DNA from: Porticoccus sp041581635
Lineage (GTDB): Bacteria > Pseudomonadota > Gammaproteobacteria > Pseudomonadales > Porticoccaceae
Direction: 5' to 3'
Assembly (NCBI GenBank): GCA_041581635.1
Contig: JBFICW010000006.1
Coordinates: 1 to 64,000 of the forward strand
DNA: 64,000 nt
Positions 18,461-27,543 of the stretch are shown here, piece by piece. The notes under the pieces were generated by a model, which saw nothing but the letters and a program-made list of their open reading frames with translations, had not been told where the DNA came from and made no database searches. How positions within the stretch are numbered: the first letter of the stretch is position 1; each line of letters opens with the position of its first letter. Both the position numbers and the translations under genes were made by a program.

Positions 18461-19486
18461 CTAGGAATAATAGTTAGTAGAACGAAGCCTGTTCCACCAG
18501 CGCAACAATAATCGGTCTGTACTATTTTCAGCGGCCAGGCCCATCTTTTCAGGTAGGCTTTTTCGGTGGCTGTATTTTACTTCGTAGATGTCCGCATCTT
18601 CCGATAAATTAATCAGGTATTCATCACTGGTCATCAGCTCATCGACTAATGACATTTCTTTGGCTCGTGTACCAAGCCAAATTTCACCGGTTGCAATATT
18701 ATCAATATCTACCGTGTCTCTGTGCTGTTTTACGAAGTCCTTAAACAGTTGGTGTGTATCTTCGAGATCCTCAACAAACTTCGCACGATCCTGGTCAGTA
18801 TTCTCACCAAACATAGTCAGTGTTCGTTTGTATTCCCCTGCTGTATGTAACTCCACATCAACATCATGTTTCTTCAGCAAACGGTGAAAGTTAGGTAATT
18901 GGGCAACTACGCCAATAGAACCCAATATCGAAAAGGGCGCAGCAAGGATTTTATCCGCCACACAGGCCATCATATAACCGCCACTTGCCGCCACTTTATC
19001 GACGCAAACAGTGAGCGGAATGCCCCTTTTTTTGATTCGATCAAGCTGACTCGATGCCAGGCCATAGCTATGTACCATACCGCCGGCACTTTCTAGCCGA
19101 ACGACTATTTCATCTTCTGTCTTCGCCTGACTTAATACTGCGGTTATCTCTTCGCGAAGATTGGTCGCTGCAGAGGCGCGCATGTCTCCCTTAAAATCCA
19201 GAAGAAAAATCCGCCTTCTCTCAGAGGCCATCTTGTTGCGAAGTTTTTCCTCTTTCTTTATGTCCTTAGCCAGCTGCTTCTGTTCGGAAGGGTTCAACAT
19301 GGCACCCTGCAAGGTATGGCCCATATCTTCAAAATCATCGTTCAGGCGGTGTACTTCCAACTCTCCCCTACGATGTTTTTTAACGCGATCGCTTAAGCTG
19401 GCCAACGTACCAATCACAACCATTAAGCCAATGACCATCGTTACCGCTTTAGCAAGAAACAAACCGTATTCTGTCAGAAACTCCAA
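18461..19486 (-). CDS. sohB: SohB, S49 family signal-peptide-peptidase-like protease
   Basis: A 341-residue inner-membrane protease. The N-terminus (MEFLTEYGLFLAKAVTMVIG) closely follows E. coli SohB as I remember it and forms the membrane anchor; this supports the TTG start at 19486, since no ATG is available there. A basic linker is followed by the S49 domain, with RLESAGGMVHSYGLASSQL and the catalytic serine in KVAASGGYMMACVADKI (about residue 168), then GSIGVVAQLPNFHRLLKK. The GEYKRTLTMFGENTD segment is also typical. It probably degrades membrane-associated peptides or misfolded proteins. It stands alone, convergent with the antiporter gene. Confidence 0.95.
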   Translation of the reverse strand: MEFLTEYGLFLAKAVTMVIGLMVVIGTLASLSDRVKKHRRGELEVHRLNDDFEDMGHTLQGAMLNPSEQKQLAKDIKKEEKLRNKMASERRRIFLLDFKGDMRASAATNLREEITAVLSQAKTEDEIVVRLESAGGMVHSYGLASSQLDRIKKRGIPLTVCVDKVAASGGYMMACVADKILAAPFSILGSIGVVAQLPNFHRLLKKHDVDVELHTAGEYKRTLTMFGENTDQDRAKFVEDLEDTHQLFKDFVKQHRDTVDIDNIATGEIWLGTRAKEMSLVDELMTSDEYLINLSEDADIYEVKYSHRKSLPEKMGLAAENSTDRLLLRWWNRLRSTNYYS

Positions 19487-19535
19487 CCCTAAACTCCCTC
19501 TGGTTCTATAACTTAAAAATTAATCGTCGAGTGTA

Positions 19536-20189
19536 TCATTGCCAGCCCGACACTGCTTGTTTAGCCACAGCATTCACCGGGAGGGCAACCAACCCAGAAA
19601 AACCCAGTTTCACCTCAAAAATAGCACCATTAGCCATTGGGAGAAATGTCGCTGATCCATATCGTGCATCTACCCATTGCCTGATCCACGGAACGCGTTT
19701 CAACCAAGCCCATGTATCTATACCATATGGACTGAATTCCATCTGATAAACGGTCCGCTCAGCACCCAGCTCTTGCTTAAGATCGCGGTACCGGCCACTA
19801 ATCCTTTCTAACCGATACAGTGAAGCCATACCGATACTGGCAACGGTTGGATGCCAACGAATCAATCGGGCATCCAATTGCCACTGATCACCCTTGAGGT
19901 AATAACGATATTCATGCCCGGTGTTATCAACAACAATGACGTTATATGTCTGAGCCTTAAGCTTTTCAAATCGTAGTGTTGCTACGGACTCCTCCTTCAA
20001 AAGCTGGCGATAGGTCAACAAGTCAGAAGTGCCTAAAAAAGCAACCAAACTGCCCCCCATTAGCACCAACCCTGCAACGGCTCGCAGGATGGCACCTATC
20101 ATGCGGGGCCTTAACAACAGTCGTAGTGAAAGTACTAACAGGACAACACCAACAGCTGCAGGAAAAAGTGTCGATGGGTTGAATTGCAT
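19536..20189 (-). CDS. Conserved hypothetical membrane-anchored protein downstream of nudC
   Basis: I do not recognise a named family. From ATG 20189 the protein has 217 residues. Two hydrophobic segments lie at the N-terminus (about residues 7-25 and 33-52), followed by a soluble domain with YNVIVVDNTGHEYRYYLKGD and many aromatic residues (WQLDARLIRWHPTV, WAWLKRVPWIRQW). It is probably a two-helix inner-membrane protein with an extracytoplasmic or cytoplasmic beta-rich domain. GAAGGAGGGG directly upstream fixes ATG 20189; the frame is open further to 20249 without a better site. It lies 25 bases after nudC and is probably co-transcribed. Confidence 0.75.
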   Translation of the reverse strand: MQFNPSTLFPAAVGVVLLVLSLRLLLRPRMIGAILRAVAGLVLMGGSLVAFLGTSDLLTYRQLLKEESVATLRFEKLKAQTYNVIVVDNTGHEYRYYLKGDQWQLDARLIRWHPTVASIGMASLYRLERISGRYRDLKQELGAERTVYQMEFSPYGIDTWAWLKRVPWIRQWVDARYGSATFLPMANGAIFEVKLGFSGLVALPVNAVAKQAVSGWQ

Positions 20190-20214
20190 GGCTACCCCTC
20201 CTTCATCGTTACTT

Positions 20215-21051
20215 TTATTGATCGTTATTGTGCTTATGCCGGTCGACAAAAGACTGTATCAATCGCCCAGACAAGGTGCTTGAGTCAGGGCAAGGTGGTA
20301 GATCATCATAACGCCACCAATCGGCAGCAGTAATTTCATCATTATCAACCTGAATATCACCCGATTTATAGGTCGCATGAAACCCTAACATGAGCTGACC
20401 GGGAAATGGCCATGGCTGGCTACCGAAATACTGCAAGTTATCCACCTCGAGACCAACCTCTTCCATAACCTCTCTATGCAAGGCTGACTCCACCGTTTCT
20501 CCAGCTTCTACAAACCCAGCCAAGGCGCTATAGTATTGTCCTTCCCAGCGGGCATTGCTCGCAAGCAAACAATGCTCGCCTTTAGCAATCACCACTATTA
20601 CACAGGGAGAAATTCTTGGATAACACGCATGGTTGCAGTGAATACAGATACGGGATCTGTCATCCTCATTTATGCTCGTTGAACGACCGCAACAACCACA
20701 ATATTGATGCTCATGTTCCCATTGAATAATCTGAACTGCTCGCCCCGCTAAATCGAAGTGTAAATCATCCACCAGGCCAAGCAGTGAACGCAGCTCATGC
20801 CACTCAAAATGATCAGGGATTATTACCGTGTCGTTAATTTCTATGGCATAACAAGCTTGTCCATTGTAGACCCCCAAAAGATAACGAGAGAATTCAGTAC
20901 TCACAGGAAGTTCACCTAGCTCAAACAAAAATCTCTGATGATTACCTAGACACAGTAATTTTCTATGAGCGACCACAATAAACAATGGATGACTATTATC
21001 TTTCCCTTCAGGCAAAGTACTGCAAGGGTAAAAATCGTTAACCTCAAACAT
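20215..21051 (-). CDS. nudC: NAD(+) diphosphatase / NAD-cap decapping Nudix hydrolase
   Basis: A 278-residue zinc-binding Nudix enzyme that cleaves NADH and NAD, and in E. coli removes NAD caps from RNA. The four zinc cysteines are visible as CGCCG and CIHCNHACYPRISP (about residues 115-145). The Nudix box follows (GFVEAGETVESALHREVMEE, then VGLEV), and then the NudC signature SQPWPFPGQLMLGF, which separates NudC from other Nudix proteins. Start ATG. It is followed on the same strand by an unknown membrane protein gene and is divergent from nhaB. Confidence 0.96.
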   Translation of the reverse strand: MFEVNDFYPCSTLPEGKDNSHPLFIVVAHRKLLCLGNHQRFLFELGELPVSTEFSRYLLGVYNGQACYAIEINDTVIIPDHFEWHELRSLLGLVDDLHFDLAGRAVQIIQWEHEHQYCGCCGRSTSINEDDRSRICIHCNHACYPRISPCVIVVIAKGEHCLLASNARWEGQYYSALAGFVEAGETVESALHREVMEEVGLEVDNLQYFGSQPWPFPGQLMLGFHATYKSGDIQVDNDEITAADWWRYDDLPPCPDSSTLSGRLIQSFVDRHKHNNDQ

Positions 21052-21304
21052 AGAAAACCCTTAAAGCAAGAACCTGCTGGAATTTAGTTTCTACCTAAGT
21101 GGTACCTCTATCCGACACCCTAGTACGAACCCTAGTATTTCTGTTGGTAAGATAGCGACAGATAGTAACCATACACCTGCCAATACTTGCAAAAAGCCCT
21201 GCTGCGTTATACCGTTCGTGCCTTGCGCATATTGCGATAATAATAACACCATTGTCCTTCTGGTTTGAGCATAATAGATAGCCCTACAAAATAAGGAAAA
21301 ACCC

Positions 21305-22813
21305 ATGCAACAGCCGATGCTCCAGGCGTTTACAAAAAATTTCCTGGGAAATTCTCCAGACTGGTATAAATACACCATTCTGGCTTTTTTGGTTGCTAAC
21401 CCAATCCTCGTGGCCACCGCTGGTAATTTCATCACTGGTTGGGCGCTCATCATTGAATTTATCTTCACCCTGGCAATGGCACTAAAATGCTATCCATTGC
21501 AACCGGGCGGGCTACTAGCCTTTGAAGCAATTCTTCTGGGTATGGCCAGTCCTGAAACGGTCTATCATGAAGCGCTGGGGAATTTTGAAGTTATCCTACT
21601 ACTGATGTTCATGGTGGCAGGTATTTACTTTATGCGAGACCTGTTGCTATTCACCTTCACTAAAATACTGCTTGGTGTGCGGTCAAAGGCCATTCTCTCC
21701 CTGCTGTTCTGTATCGCTGGGGCAGTACTATCTGCATTTCTCGATGCGCTGACAGTAACCGCCGTGTTAATTAGTGTGGCCATTGGTTTCTATTCTGTAT
21801 ACCACAAGGTAGCCTCGGGAAAAGAAGTCCATCACGAACATGACCACGATCATTCAGATGACAACACAGTACTTGAGTATCACCGTGAAGACTTGGAAGG
21901 CTTCCGCTCTTTCCTTCGCAGCCTGATCATGCACGGCGCTGTGGGAACAGCATTGGGTGGCGTAACTACGCTGGTAGGCGAACCCCAAAATCTACTTATT
22001 GCAGAAAAAGCTGGATGGAATTTTGTTGAGTTTTTCCTGATCATGGCTCCTGTGACCATGCCCGTTTTATTCTGTGGACTGACTACCTGTGTTTTATTGG
22101 AAAAGATTGGCTGGTTTGGCTACGGTGCCAAACTTCCAGAAACGGTACGTACGGTTCTTGAGGAGTTCGATTTACAAGAAACTAAGAAAATGACCAACAA
22201 GCACCGGGTATCACTGATTGTCCAAGCCCTGGTCGCTATTTTTCTAGTGGCTGGTCTGGCTTTCCACCTGGCACCAGTCGGTCTCATTGGTTTGACCGTC
22301 ATCGTCTTGTTAACCGCATTTAATGGCATTACCGAAGAACACCAAATTGGCCATGCCTTCGAAGAAGCGCTGCCGTTCACTGCACTGCTGGTTGTGTTCT
22401 TTGCCATCGTCGGTGTTATTCATGAACAACACCTCTTCTCCCCGGTGATTGAGGCTGTCCTTGCCATGGATCAAAGTATTCAGCCAGTCATGTTCTTTGT
22501 CGCCAACGGCGTACTTTCCGCGATCAGCGACAATGTGTTTGTAGCCACCGTTTATATTAATGAAGTTAAAGCTGTTCTCGATGCTGGAAAAATTAGCAGA
22601 GAGCATTTTGACCTACTTACTGTCGCTATCAACACCGGTACAAACCTTCCCAGCGTTGCCACACCAAACGGCCAAGCTGCTTTCTTGTTCCTGTTAACCT
22701 CGGCACTAGCACCGTTAATTAGGCTTTCTTATGGACGAATGGTTTTAATGGCCCTGCCCTACACCATCGTTTTATCCATTGTAGGTGTACTCTGCGTTAA
22801 GTATGTTCTGTAA
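21305..22813 (+). CDS. nhaB: Na+/H+ antiporter NhaB
   Basis: A 502-residue inner-membrane antiporter that expels Na+ in exchange for protons. The sequence begins with the typical short cytoplasmic head (AFTKNFLGNSPDWYKYTIL) and has about 10-12 membrane helices. The family segment GVTTLVGEPQNLLIAEKAGW lies near the middle, and SDNVFVATVYINE and NTGTNLPSVATPNGQAAF lie in the C-terminal half. A His-rich cytoplasmic loop (VHHEHDHDHSDD, about residues 177-188) is notable. Together with the nqr operon it indicates active sodium cycling. It is monocistronic and converges on dnaQ with only 13 bases between stops. Confidence 0.97.
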   Translation: MQQPMLQAFTKNFLGNSPDWYKYTILAFLVANPILVATAGNFITGWALIIEFIFTLAMALKCYPLQPGGLLAFEAILLGMASPETVYHEALGNFEVILLLMFMVAGIYFMRDLLLFTFTKILLGVRSKAILSLLFCIAGAVLSAFLDALTVTAVLISVAIGFYSVYHKVASGKEVHHEHDHDHSDDNTVLEYHREDLEGFRSFLRSLIMHGAVGTALGGVTTLVGEPQNLLIAEKAGWNFVEFFLIMAPVTMPVLFCGLTTCVLLEKIGWFGYGAKLPETVRTVLEEFDLQETKKMTNKHRVSLIVQALVAIFLVAGLAFHLAPVGLIGLTVIVLLTAFNGITEEHQIGHAFEEALPFTALLVVFFAIVGVIHEQHLFSPVIEAVLAMDQSIQPVMFFVANGVLSAISDNVFVATVYINEVKAVLDAGKISREHFDLLTVAINTGTNLPSVATPNGQAAFLFLLTSALAPLIRLSYGRMVLMALPYTIVLSIVGVLCVKYVL

Positions 22814-22826
22814 TTAAATGCTGAAA

Positions 22827-23558
22827 CTACTCTATGGCAGCGTCCTCTGACGCTGCCAACCACACACAACGACCATCGCTGGCCTTGTCAATCTGGGCCA
22901 GTTTTTCCTTATGCAGACTCAATTCTTCATCATTAGCTCGTATTACCCTGAGAGCAGGCCTATCAGCTGATAGACGTCGAATTTTATCCAAACTATTAGT
23001 GGTGCCATCCTGGTTATTGTTACCCCCTAACACCAAGTCAACTTGGCCACCGGTCATTAACAAATACACATCGGCAAGAATTTCTGCATCAAGCAATGCC
23101 CCGTGCAAGTCACGCTGAGAGTTATCTACGCCATAACGTTTACACAATGCATTAAGATTGTTCTTCTGGCCGGGGTGCAGGTGTTTAGCCATAACAAGGG
23201 TATCGACAACACTGCAAACATCGGAGACAAGACCAAAATCATCCAGCTTGCCAAACTCATGATTAATAAACCCCACATCAAAAGGAGCATTGTGAATCAC
23301 CAGTTCCGCGCCTTTGATAAAGGCTAAAAATTCATCGGCCACCTTAGAAAACAACGGTTTTTCCGCAAGAAAGTCGTTGCTAATTCCATGAATTTCCAAT
23401 GCGCCCTGATCCACATCGCGCTCGGGGTTGATATATTGATGGTAATGTCGTCCGGTTAAACGGCGATTAACCAGTTCAACACAGCCGATTTCAATAATCC
23501 GGTGATCCTGACTCGTTTCCAGACCGGTTGTTTCAGTATCTAGTACTACCTGTCGCAC
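22827..23558 (-). CDS. dnaQ: DNA polymerase III epsilon subunit (3'-5' proofreading exonuclease)
   Basis: The proofreading subunit of the replicative polymerase, 243 residues. DEDDh exonuclease motifs are present: ExoI VLDTETTGLETS near the N-terminus, ExoII HNAPFDVGFINHEF (about residue 97), and ExoIII HGALLDAEILADVYLLM (about residue 157). The start is GTG at 23558, supported by GGGAG 7 bases upstream and by the family N-terminus (RQVVLDTETTG). The C-terminal tail, which binds the polymerase subunit, is variable as usual. It lies in the rnhA-dnaQ neighbourhood conserved in Pseudomonas. Confidence 0.96.
   Translation of the reverse strand: MRQVVLDTETTGLETSQDHRIIEIGCVELVNRRLTGRHYHQYINPERDVDQGALEIHGISNDFLAEKPLFSKVADEFLAFIKGAELVIHNAPFDVGFINHEFGKLDDFGLVSDVCSVVDTLVMAKHLHPGQKNNLNALCKRYGVDNSQRDLHGALLDAEILADVYLLMTGGQVDLVLGGNNNQDGTTNSLDKIRRLSADRPALRVIRANDEELSLHKEKLAQIDKASDGRCVWLAASEDAAIE
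22835..22858. repeat. Perfect inverted repeat at the nhaB/dnaQ convergent end
   Basis: TGGCAGCGTC (22835-22844) and GACGCTGCCA (22849-22858) form a perfect 10-bp stem with a 4-base CTCT loop. It lies in the last codons of dnaQ and 21 bases after the nhaB stop. Without a T-run it is not a classical terminator, but it probably ends or protects the nhaB transcript. Confidence 0.7.
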
Positions 23559-23667
23559 AGTGGCTCCCGCTTGTGATTACATACCATAAATATTTTCTTA
23601 TTGACTTGGATCTGCTGATTCAACCTGGAGACAAAATCATCCCCACGTGAACGGTTCGTTTTCATCA

Positions 23668-24099
23668 TTACAACTCATCAATTCCACGATTGGCCAACTG
23701 ATCCGCTATTTCATTCTCGCGGTGACCACTATGGCCTTTAACCCAGCGCCACTCGACCTCATGACGCGCGGCTTCTTCCTCGAGACGCATCCATAGATCA
23801 ACATTTTTTACCGGCTTTTTACTCGCTGTCTTCCAACCTCTTTTTTTCCAATTCTCTAACCAACTAGTAATCCCCTGCCTTACATATTCAGAATCAGTGG
23901 TTAAAATCACTCTACAGGGTTGCTTCAATTCAGCCAATGCTTCTATTGCTGCAGTAATTTCCATTCGGTTATTTGTGGTATCCGGTTCACCGCCATACAA
24001 GGTCTTCTCTTTATCGCCATAACGTAACAATGCACCCCAGCCACCCGGCCCAGGATTTCCCCGGCAAGCACCATCAGTAAAAATCTCCAACTCCTTCAA
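23668..24099 (-). CDS. rnhA: Ribonuclease HI
   Basis: Degrades the RNA strand of RNA-DNA hybrids. In 143 residues the catalytic acidic residues are visible: Asp of IFTDGACRGNPGPGGWG, Glu of NNRMEITAAIEAL, Asp of TTDSEYVRQGI and the C-terminal Asp of NEIADQLANRG. WVKGHSGHRENE is also characteristic. No ATG exists at the N-terminus; the TTG at 24099 follows directly on the TAG stop of the upstream methyltransferase gene (24100-24102), with GGGAG just upstream. The two are therefore translationally coupled. Confidence 0.96.
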   Translation of the reverse strand: MKELEIFTDGACRGNPGPGGWGALLRYGDKEKTLYGGEPDTTNNRMEITAAIEALAELKQPCRVILTTDSEYVRQGITSWLENWKKRGWKTASKKPVKNVDLWMRLEEEAARHEVEWRWVKGHSGHRENEIADQLANRGIDEL

Positions 24100-24918
24100 C
24101 TACTTTTCTCCCGGTATCGATTTGTTAATAACACTGTTCTTTTTCACCCCTGACACCATAGGAATACGGATAGACTTCCATATTCTTGGCCCAAGTGGCG
24201 TTGGCCTCGCCACATACTTTCGTGCAACCACGATATAAAACGCGCCCCAAGGTAATTGATACCTTTGGCCCAGCTTCTCTATAAACCCTGTTTCTCCCTC
24301 CCCCCTAGGTAATTTCAATGGCCAAGGGTAGCCTCCTGAGACAGCATTAATAGGATGACAATTTAGCAACCGCAACCAATCTAAAAGCTGGCGATGCCGC
24401 AAACTATGATGACGCCATACCGCCTGTGACGACATAAGCCGCGCTGGCCATTTTGCGATGCCCATAAGGCTCATTGGATTCATCACGACCAGCACCATGT
24501 GACCGCAGGGAGTGAGTACGCGAGTCATCTCCCTTAGAACGTCATGCGGGTATTGGGAAAACTCTAGCGCATGATGAAGTAACACCGTATCAACGCTCTC
24601 TGACGGCAACGGTAATGCATCAAAATCAGCGATCGCTTGGTTATCACCCGGAGAGTCTGCAGAAGCTCCGATTGAAAAATGATGTAGGTGGTTAAACTCG
24701 CAATTCAACAATCGCTTTGATGTAATGCCCAGACACATCATTCTATGTGCGGTTAATTCGGGCATTACGTGTCTCAATGCCTCTTGTTCACGCTGAAGTA
24801 GGTACTGACCGTATTTTGTCTGAAACCACGCTTCCAGAGAAGATTGTGACATATCCAGAGGAGCGACCAGATGTCGGCCATCGAGATACTCTCTAGACTT
24901 TTGGAACAAGTTACGCAT
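24100..24918 (-). CDS. SAM-dependent methyltransferase upstream of rnhA
   Basis: A 272-residue protein with a class I methyltransferase fold of the type 11 kind: LPLPSESVDTVLLHHALEFS (motif around the substrate pocket, about residues 99-118), then VLREMTRVLTPCGHMVLVVMNP. The C-terminal part is basic and may bind a nucleic acid or membrane surface. The substrate is unknown. In Pseudomonas a homologous gene also sits between gloB and rnhA. The gene is divergent from gloB and runs directly into rnhA. SAM-binding motif I is not canonical, so catalytic activity is probable rather than certain. Confidence 0.85.
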   Translation of the reverse strand: MRNLFQKSREYLDGRHLVAPLDMSQSSLEAWFQTKYGQYLLQREQEALRHVMPELTAHRMMCLGITSKRLLNCEFNHLHHFSIGASADSPGDNQAIADFDALPLPSESVDTVLLHHALEFSQYPHDVLREMTRVLTPCGHMVLVVMNPMSLMGIAKWPARLMSSQAVWRHHSLRHRQLLDWLRLLNCHPINAVSGGYPWPLKLPRGEGETGFIEKLGQRYQLPWGAFYIVVARKYVARPTPLGPRIWKSIRIPMVSGVKKNSVINKSIPGEK

Positions 24919-25045
24919 AATTACGCCACTCTCATTTTACACTCAGAGCTTTCTTGAAAAGCTAAACCAAAACCTGCATCTCTACCAAATAGATCAATTG
25001 GTATATTATGGGTAATATAAATCCCTAACACTACCGGAACTGACG

Positions 25046-25813
25046 ATGCCTCTGGTTGTTCACAACATTCCCGCTTTTACCGATAACTATATTTGGCTGT
25101 TTCATCAACAAGGCAATACCGACGCCTTCGTTGTAGACCCCGGTGATTCAACTCCGGTCATTTCAGCTCTAGAACAATTAGGACTTCAACTTCACGCCAT
25201 CATTGTGACACACCACCACCCAGATCATGTAGGGGGTATTGATCGACTTCTACAGAAATTTTCTGTACCTGTTTATGGACCAAAGGGAGTTCCACAAGTC
25301 ACTCATGTTATGAAGGGTGGCGACACGCTGAGCCTCGGTGAAACAAACTTTGAGGTATTAGCTGTACCCGGTCACACCCTGGATCATCTGGCATATTTTT
25401 CCGATAGTGAACCGCTGGTATTTTGTGGGGATACTCTGTTTGCGGCAGGCTGTGGTCGACTCTTTGAGGGAACGCCAGAACAAATGTGGATCTCGCTATC
25501 ACGTCTGGCAGCACTTCCCAATAACACAAAAATATTTTGCACCCATGAATACACTGAGGCCAATATAAAATTTGCCCTGGCTGTAGAACCCGATAACGAC
25601 CTTTTACAACAGCGAGCCAAGAAAGTCGCACTACAACGAAACCAATTGCAGCCAACCCTTCCGTCGATATTGTCGGAGGAACTATCTACAAACCCATTCC
25701 TAAGAGCAAATCAAAAAAGTATAAAGGATGCGGCAGAAAGACATTGTGGGCACCCAACAACCTCAGAAGCCGAGGTTTTTTCAGTGATACGCCGATGGAA
25801 AGATGCTTTTTAG
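25046..25813 (+). CDS. gloB: Hydroxyacylglutathione hydrolase (glyoxalase II)
   Basis: Hydrolyses S-D-lactoylglutathione to D-lactate and glutathione, the second step of methylglyoxal detoxification. The 255-residue metallo-beta-lactamase-fold protein has the metal motif THHHPDHVGG (about residue 55), then GHTLDHLAYF, CGDTLFAAGCGRLFEGTPEQM and CTHEYTEANIKFA. These include the full set of metal-binding His and Asp residues. The C-terminus has the glutathione-contact region (NPFLRANQKSI). It is divergent from the methyltransferase gene, and mltD follows 141 bases downstream, as in Pseudomonas. Confidence 0.97.
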   Translation: MPLVVHNIPAFTDNYIWLFHQQGNTDAFVVDPGDSTPVISALEQLGLQLHAIIVTHHHPDHVGGIDRLLQKFSVPVYGPKGVPQVTHVMKGGDTLSLGETNFEVLAVPGHTLDHLAYFSDSEPLVFCGDTLFAAGCGRLFEGTPEQMWISLSRLAALPNNTKIFCTHEYTEANIKFALAVEPDNDLLQQRAKKVALQRNQLQPTLPSILSEELSTNPFLRANQKSIKDAAERHCGHPTTSEAEVFSVIRRWKDAF

Positions 25814-25855
25814 TCATCGCTATTAACAACCACCATAATGCTCACTGCATCACGG

Positions 25856-25902
25856 TATAATCCCCTTATAACTGTCATAAATTGATCCCAGTGTAAGGGA
25901 TC
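25856..25902 (+). promoter_or_regulatory. Candidate mltD promoter with nearby palindrome
   Basis: A perfect TATAAT (25856-25861) lies 93 bases before the mltD ATG, without a convincing -35. Downstream, GATCCC (25884-25889) and GGGATC (25897-25902) form an inverted repeat with a 7-base spacer, which could be an operator or a leader hairpin. Confidence 0.35.
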
Positions 25903-25954
25903 GTTACAATCTGCCACCATTGCCCAACCTAGCGGCCTAACAGTAATAATAAAT

Positions 25955-27502
25955 ATGCCAATTAAGACCATCGCTTTTTTCATACTTCTGATTAGTCTCG
26001 TCTCCGGATGTGCTCAACAACCAGCTCAACCGGTTAAAGTATCCCACAGTCCAACACATCAGAAATCTAACCATGAAGTTCGCACAGGCATAGCGACAAC
26101 CCATACAGGGCTTACCGAACAAAAAGCTCCCCACCCCGTAACCAGGTTGATTTTCACCAATAAGAACGAGAGTGACCTCTGGCAGCGATTACGTGATGGA
26201 TTAGAACTTCAAGCATATTACGACAATCCAGGCATCGAGAAGCAAGTAGCCTGGTACAGTAATAGCCAGAGCTATATTGACAGGGTAATGCAACGGGGCC
26301 AGTACTATCTGTACCACATTATTGGAGAACTGGAGGCGAATGACATGCCTCTAGAGCTAGCAATGTTGCCTGCCGTTGAAAGTGCATTTGACCCCATAGC
26401 ATACTCACATAGTCACGCATCAGGTCTATGGCAGTTTATCCCCGCTACAGGCACAAGGTTTGGCCTAAAACGTGATTGGTGGTATGACGGTCGCCGAGAT
26501 CCACTAGCGTCGACCACAGCAGCTATTCAGTACCTTAAATACCTCCATAATTATTTTGATGGAGACTGGTTGTTAGCATTGGCGGCCTATAATTCGGGTG
26601 AGGGAAATGTAAAAAGAGCCATCAAACGAAATCAGCGCGATGGAAAACCAACAGACTTTTGGTCATTGCGTCTACCTCGTGAGACACGAGCCTATGTTCC
26701 GCAATTACTTGCTATATCACGGATTGTAGACAACCCGGCTAAACACAGCATATCTCTTCCCAAGTTAACCAACCAACCCTATTTCACCAAAATCGACCTT
26801 CCCGAGCAGATAGATTTGTCAAAAGCCGCCGACATGGCAGGTATTGAGACAAAAGAAATCTATCGCCTGAATGCAGGCTATAGTCGAAGAGTCACTCATC
26901 CGGATGGACCACATCAAGTTCTACTACCCATCAGCAATGTTGAACACTTTAAAATCGCATTATCAAATACACCACAGGATCAGTGGGCTCCAATAAAACA
27001 ATACGTGGTTAAATCTGGAGACACATTATCAAAAGTTGCCTATACCTATCATGTCCCTATCAGGCAATTACGCAGCCAAAATGGGTTAAAAAGCGACTTT
27101 CTTAAAATTGGTCAGAAGTTAAAAATTCCGGGCACCGGTTTTGATAACCCAATGGCTGGTACGATGGCTGTTTACACAGTGAAAAACGGGGACTCGCTGT
27201 GGAAAATTTCAAAAAAGAAACATGTCTCCATTCACAATATTGCCAAATGGAACAGCTTGGATGTGAAGTCCCCCTTAAAGCTGGGACAAGTATTAAAAAT
27301 ACAGGCTGATGGGAACACCGGCTCACTTGCTAGCACTAGAAAGCTCAAATACAAAGTACGGAAAGGAGACTCACTGTACCGTATCGCCGATAAATTCAAC
27401 CTTGATATCAGTGATATTCTCGAGTGGAATAAGCTGAACCCAAAGAAATACTTAAAACCAGGACAGCGCATAACCTTATTTGTTGATGCATTGACAATCT
27501 AG
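25955..27502 (+). CDS. mltD: Membrane-bound lytic murein transglycosylase D with three LysM domains
   Basis: Cleaves peptidoglycan glycan strands to anhydromuropeptides at the outer membrane. The 515-residue protein starts with a lipoprotein signal peptide (lipobox LVSGC, Cys about residue 19). The SLT domain has the catalytic Glu in LPAVESAFDP (about residue 142), HASGLWQFIPATGTRFGL and ALAAYNSGEGNVKRA. Three LysM repeats fill the C-terminus, starting at about residues 349, 407 and 465 (YVVKSGDTLSKVA, YTVKNGDSLWKIS, YKVRKGDSLYRIA). The start is ATG 25955. Products would be recycled by NagZ, also encoded in this window. Confidence 0.96.
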   Translation: MPIKTIAFFILLISLVSGCAQQPAQPVKVSHSPTHQKSNHEVRTGIATTHTGLTEQKAPHPVTRLIFTNKNESDLWQRLRDGLELQAYYDNPGIEKQVAWYSNSQSYIDRVMQRGQYYLYHIIGELEANDMPLELAMLPAVESAFDPIAYSHSHASGLWQFIPATGTRFGLKRDWWYDGRRDPLASTTAAIQYLKYLHNYFDGDWLLALAAYNSGEGNVKRAIKRNQRDGKPTDFWSLRLPRETRAYVPQLLAISRIVDNPAKHSISLPKLTNQPYFTKIDLPEQIDLSKAADMAGIETKEIYRLNAGYSRRVTHPDGPHQVLLPISNVEHFKIALSNTPQDQWAPIKQYVVKSGDTLSKVAYTYHVPIRQLRSQNGLKSDFLKIGQKLKIPGTGFDNPMAGTMAVYTVKNGDSLWKISKKKHVSIHNIAKWNSLDVKSPLKLGQVLKIQADGNTGSLASTRKLKYKVRKGDSLYRIADKFNLDISDILEWNKLNPKKYLKPGQRITLFVDALTI

Positions 27503-27543
27503 GTAAGACGACGACTATCGTCCCCATACCTGCTTAATTTGCC

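Noticed and set aside
21091..21468. A 125-codon minus-strand frame overlapping the nhaB start
   Set aside because: It overlaps the conserved nhaB N-terminus on the opposite strand and has no ribosome site or family resemblance.
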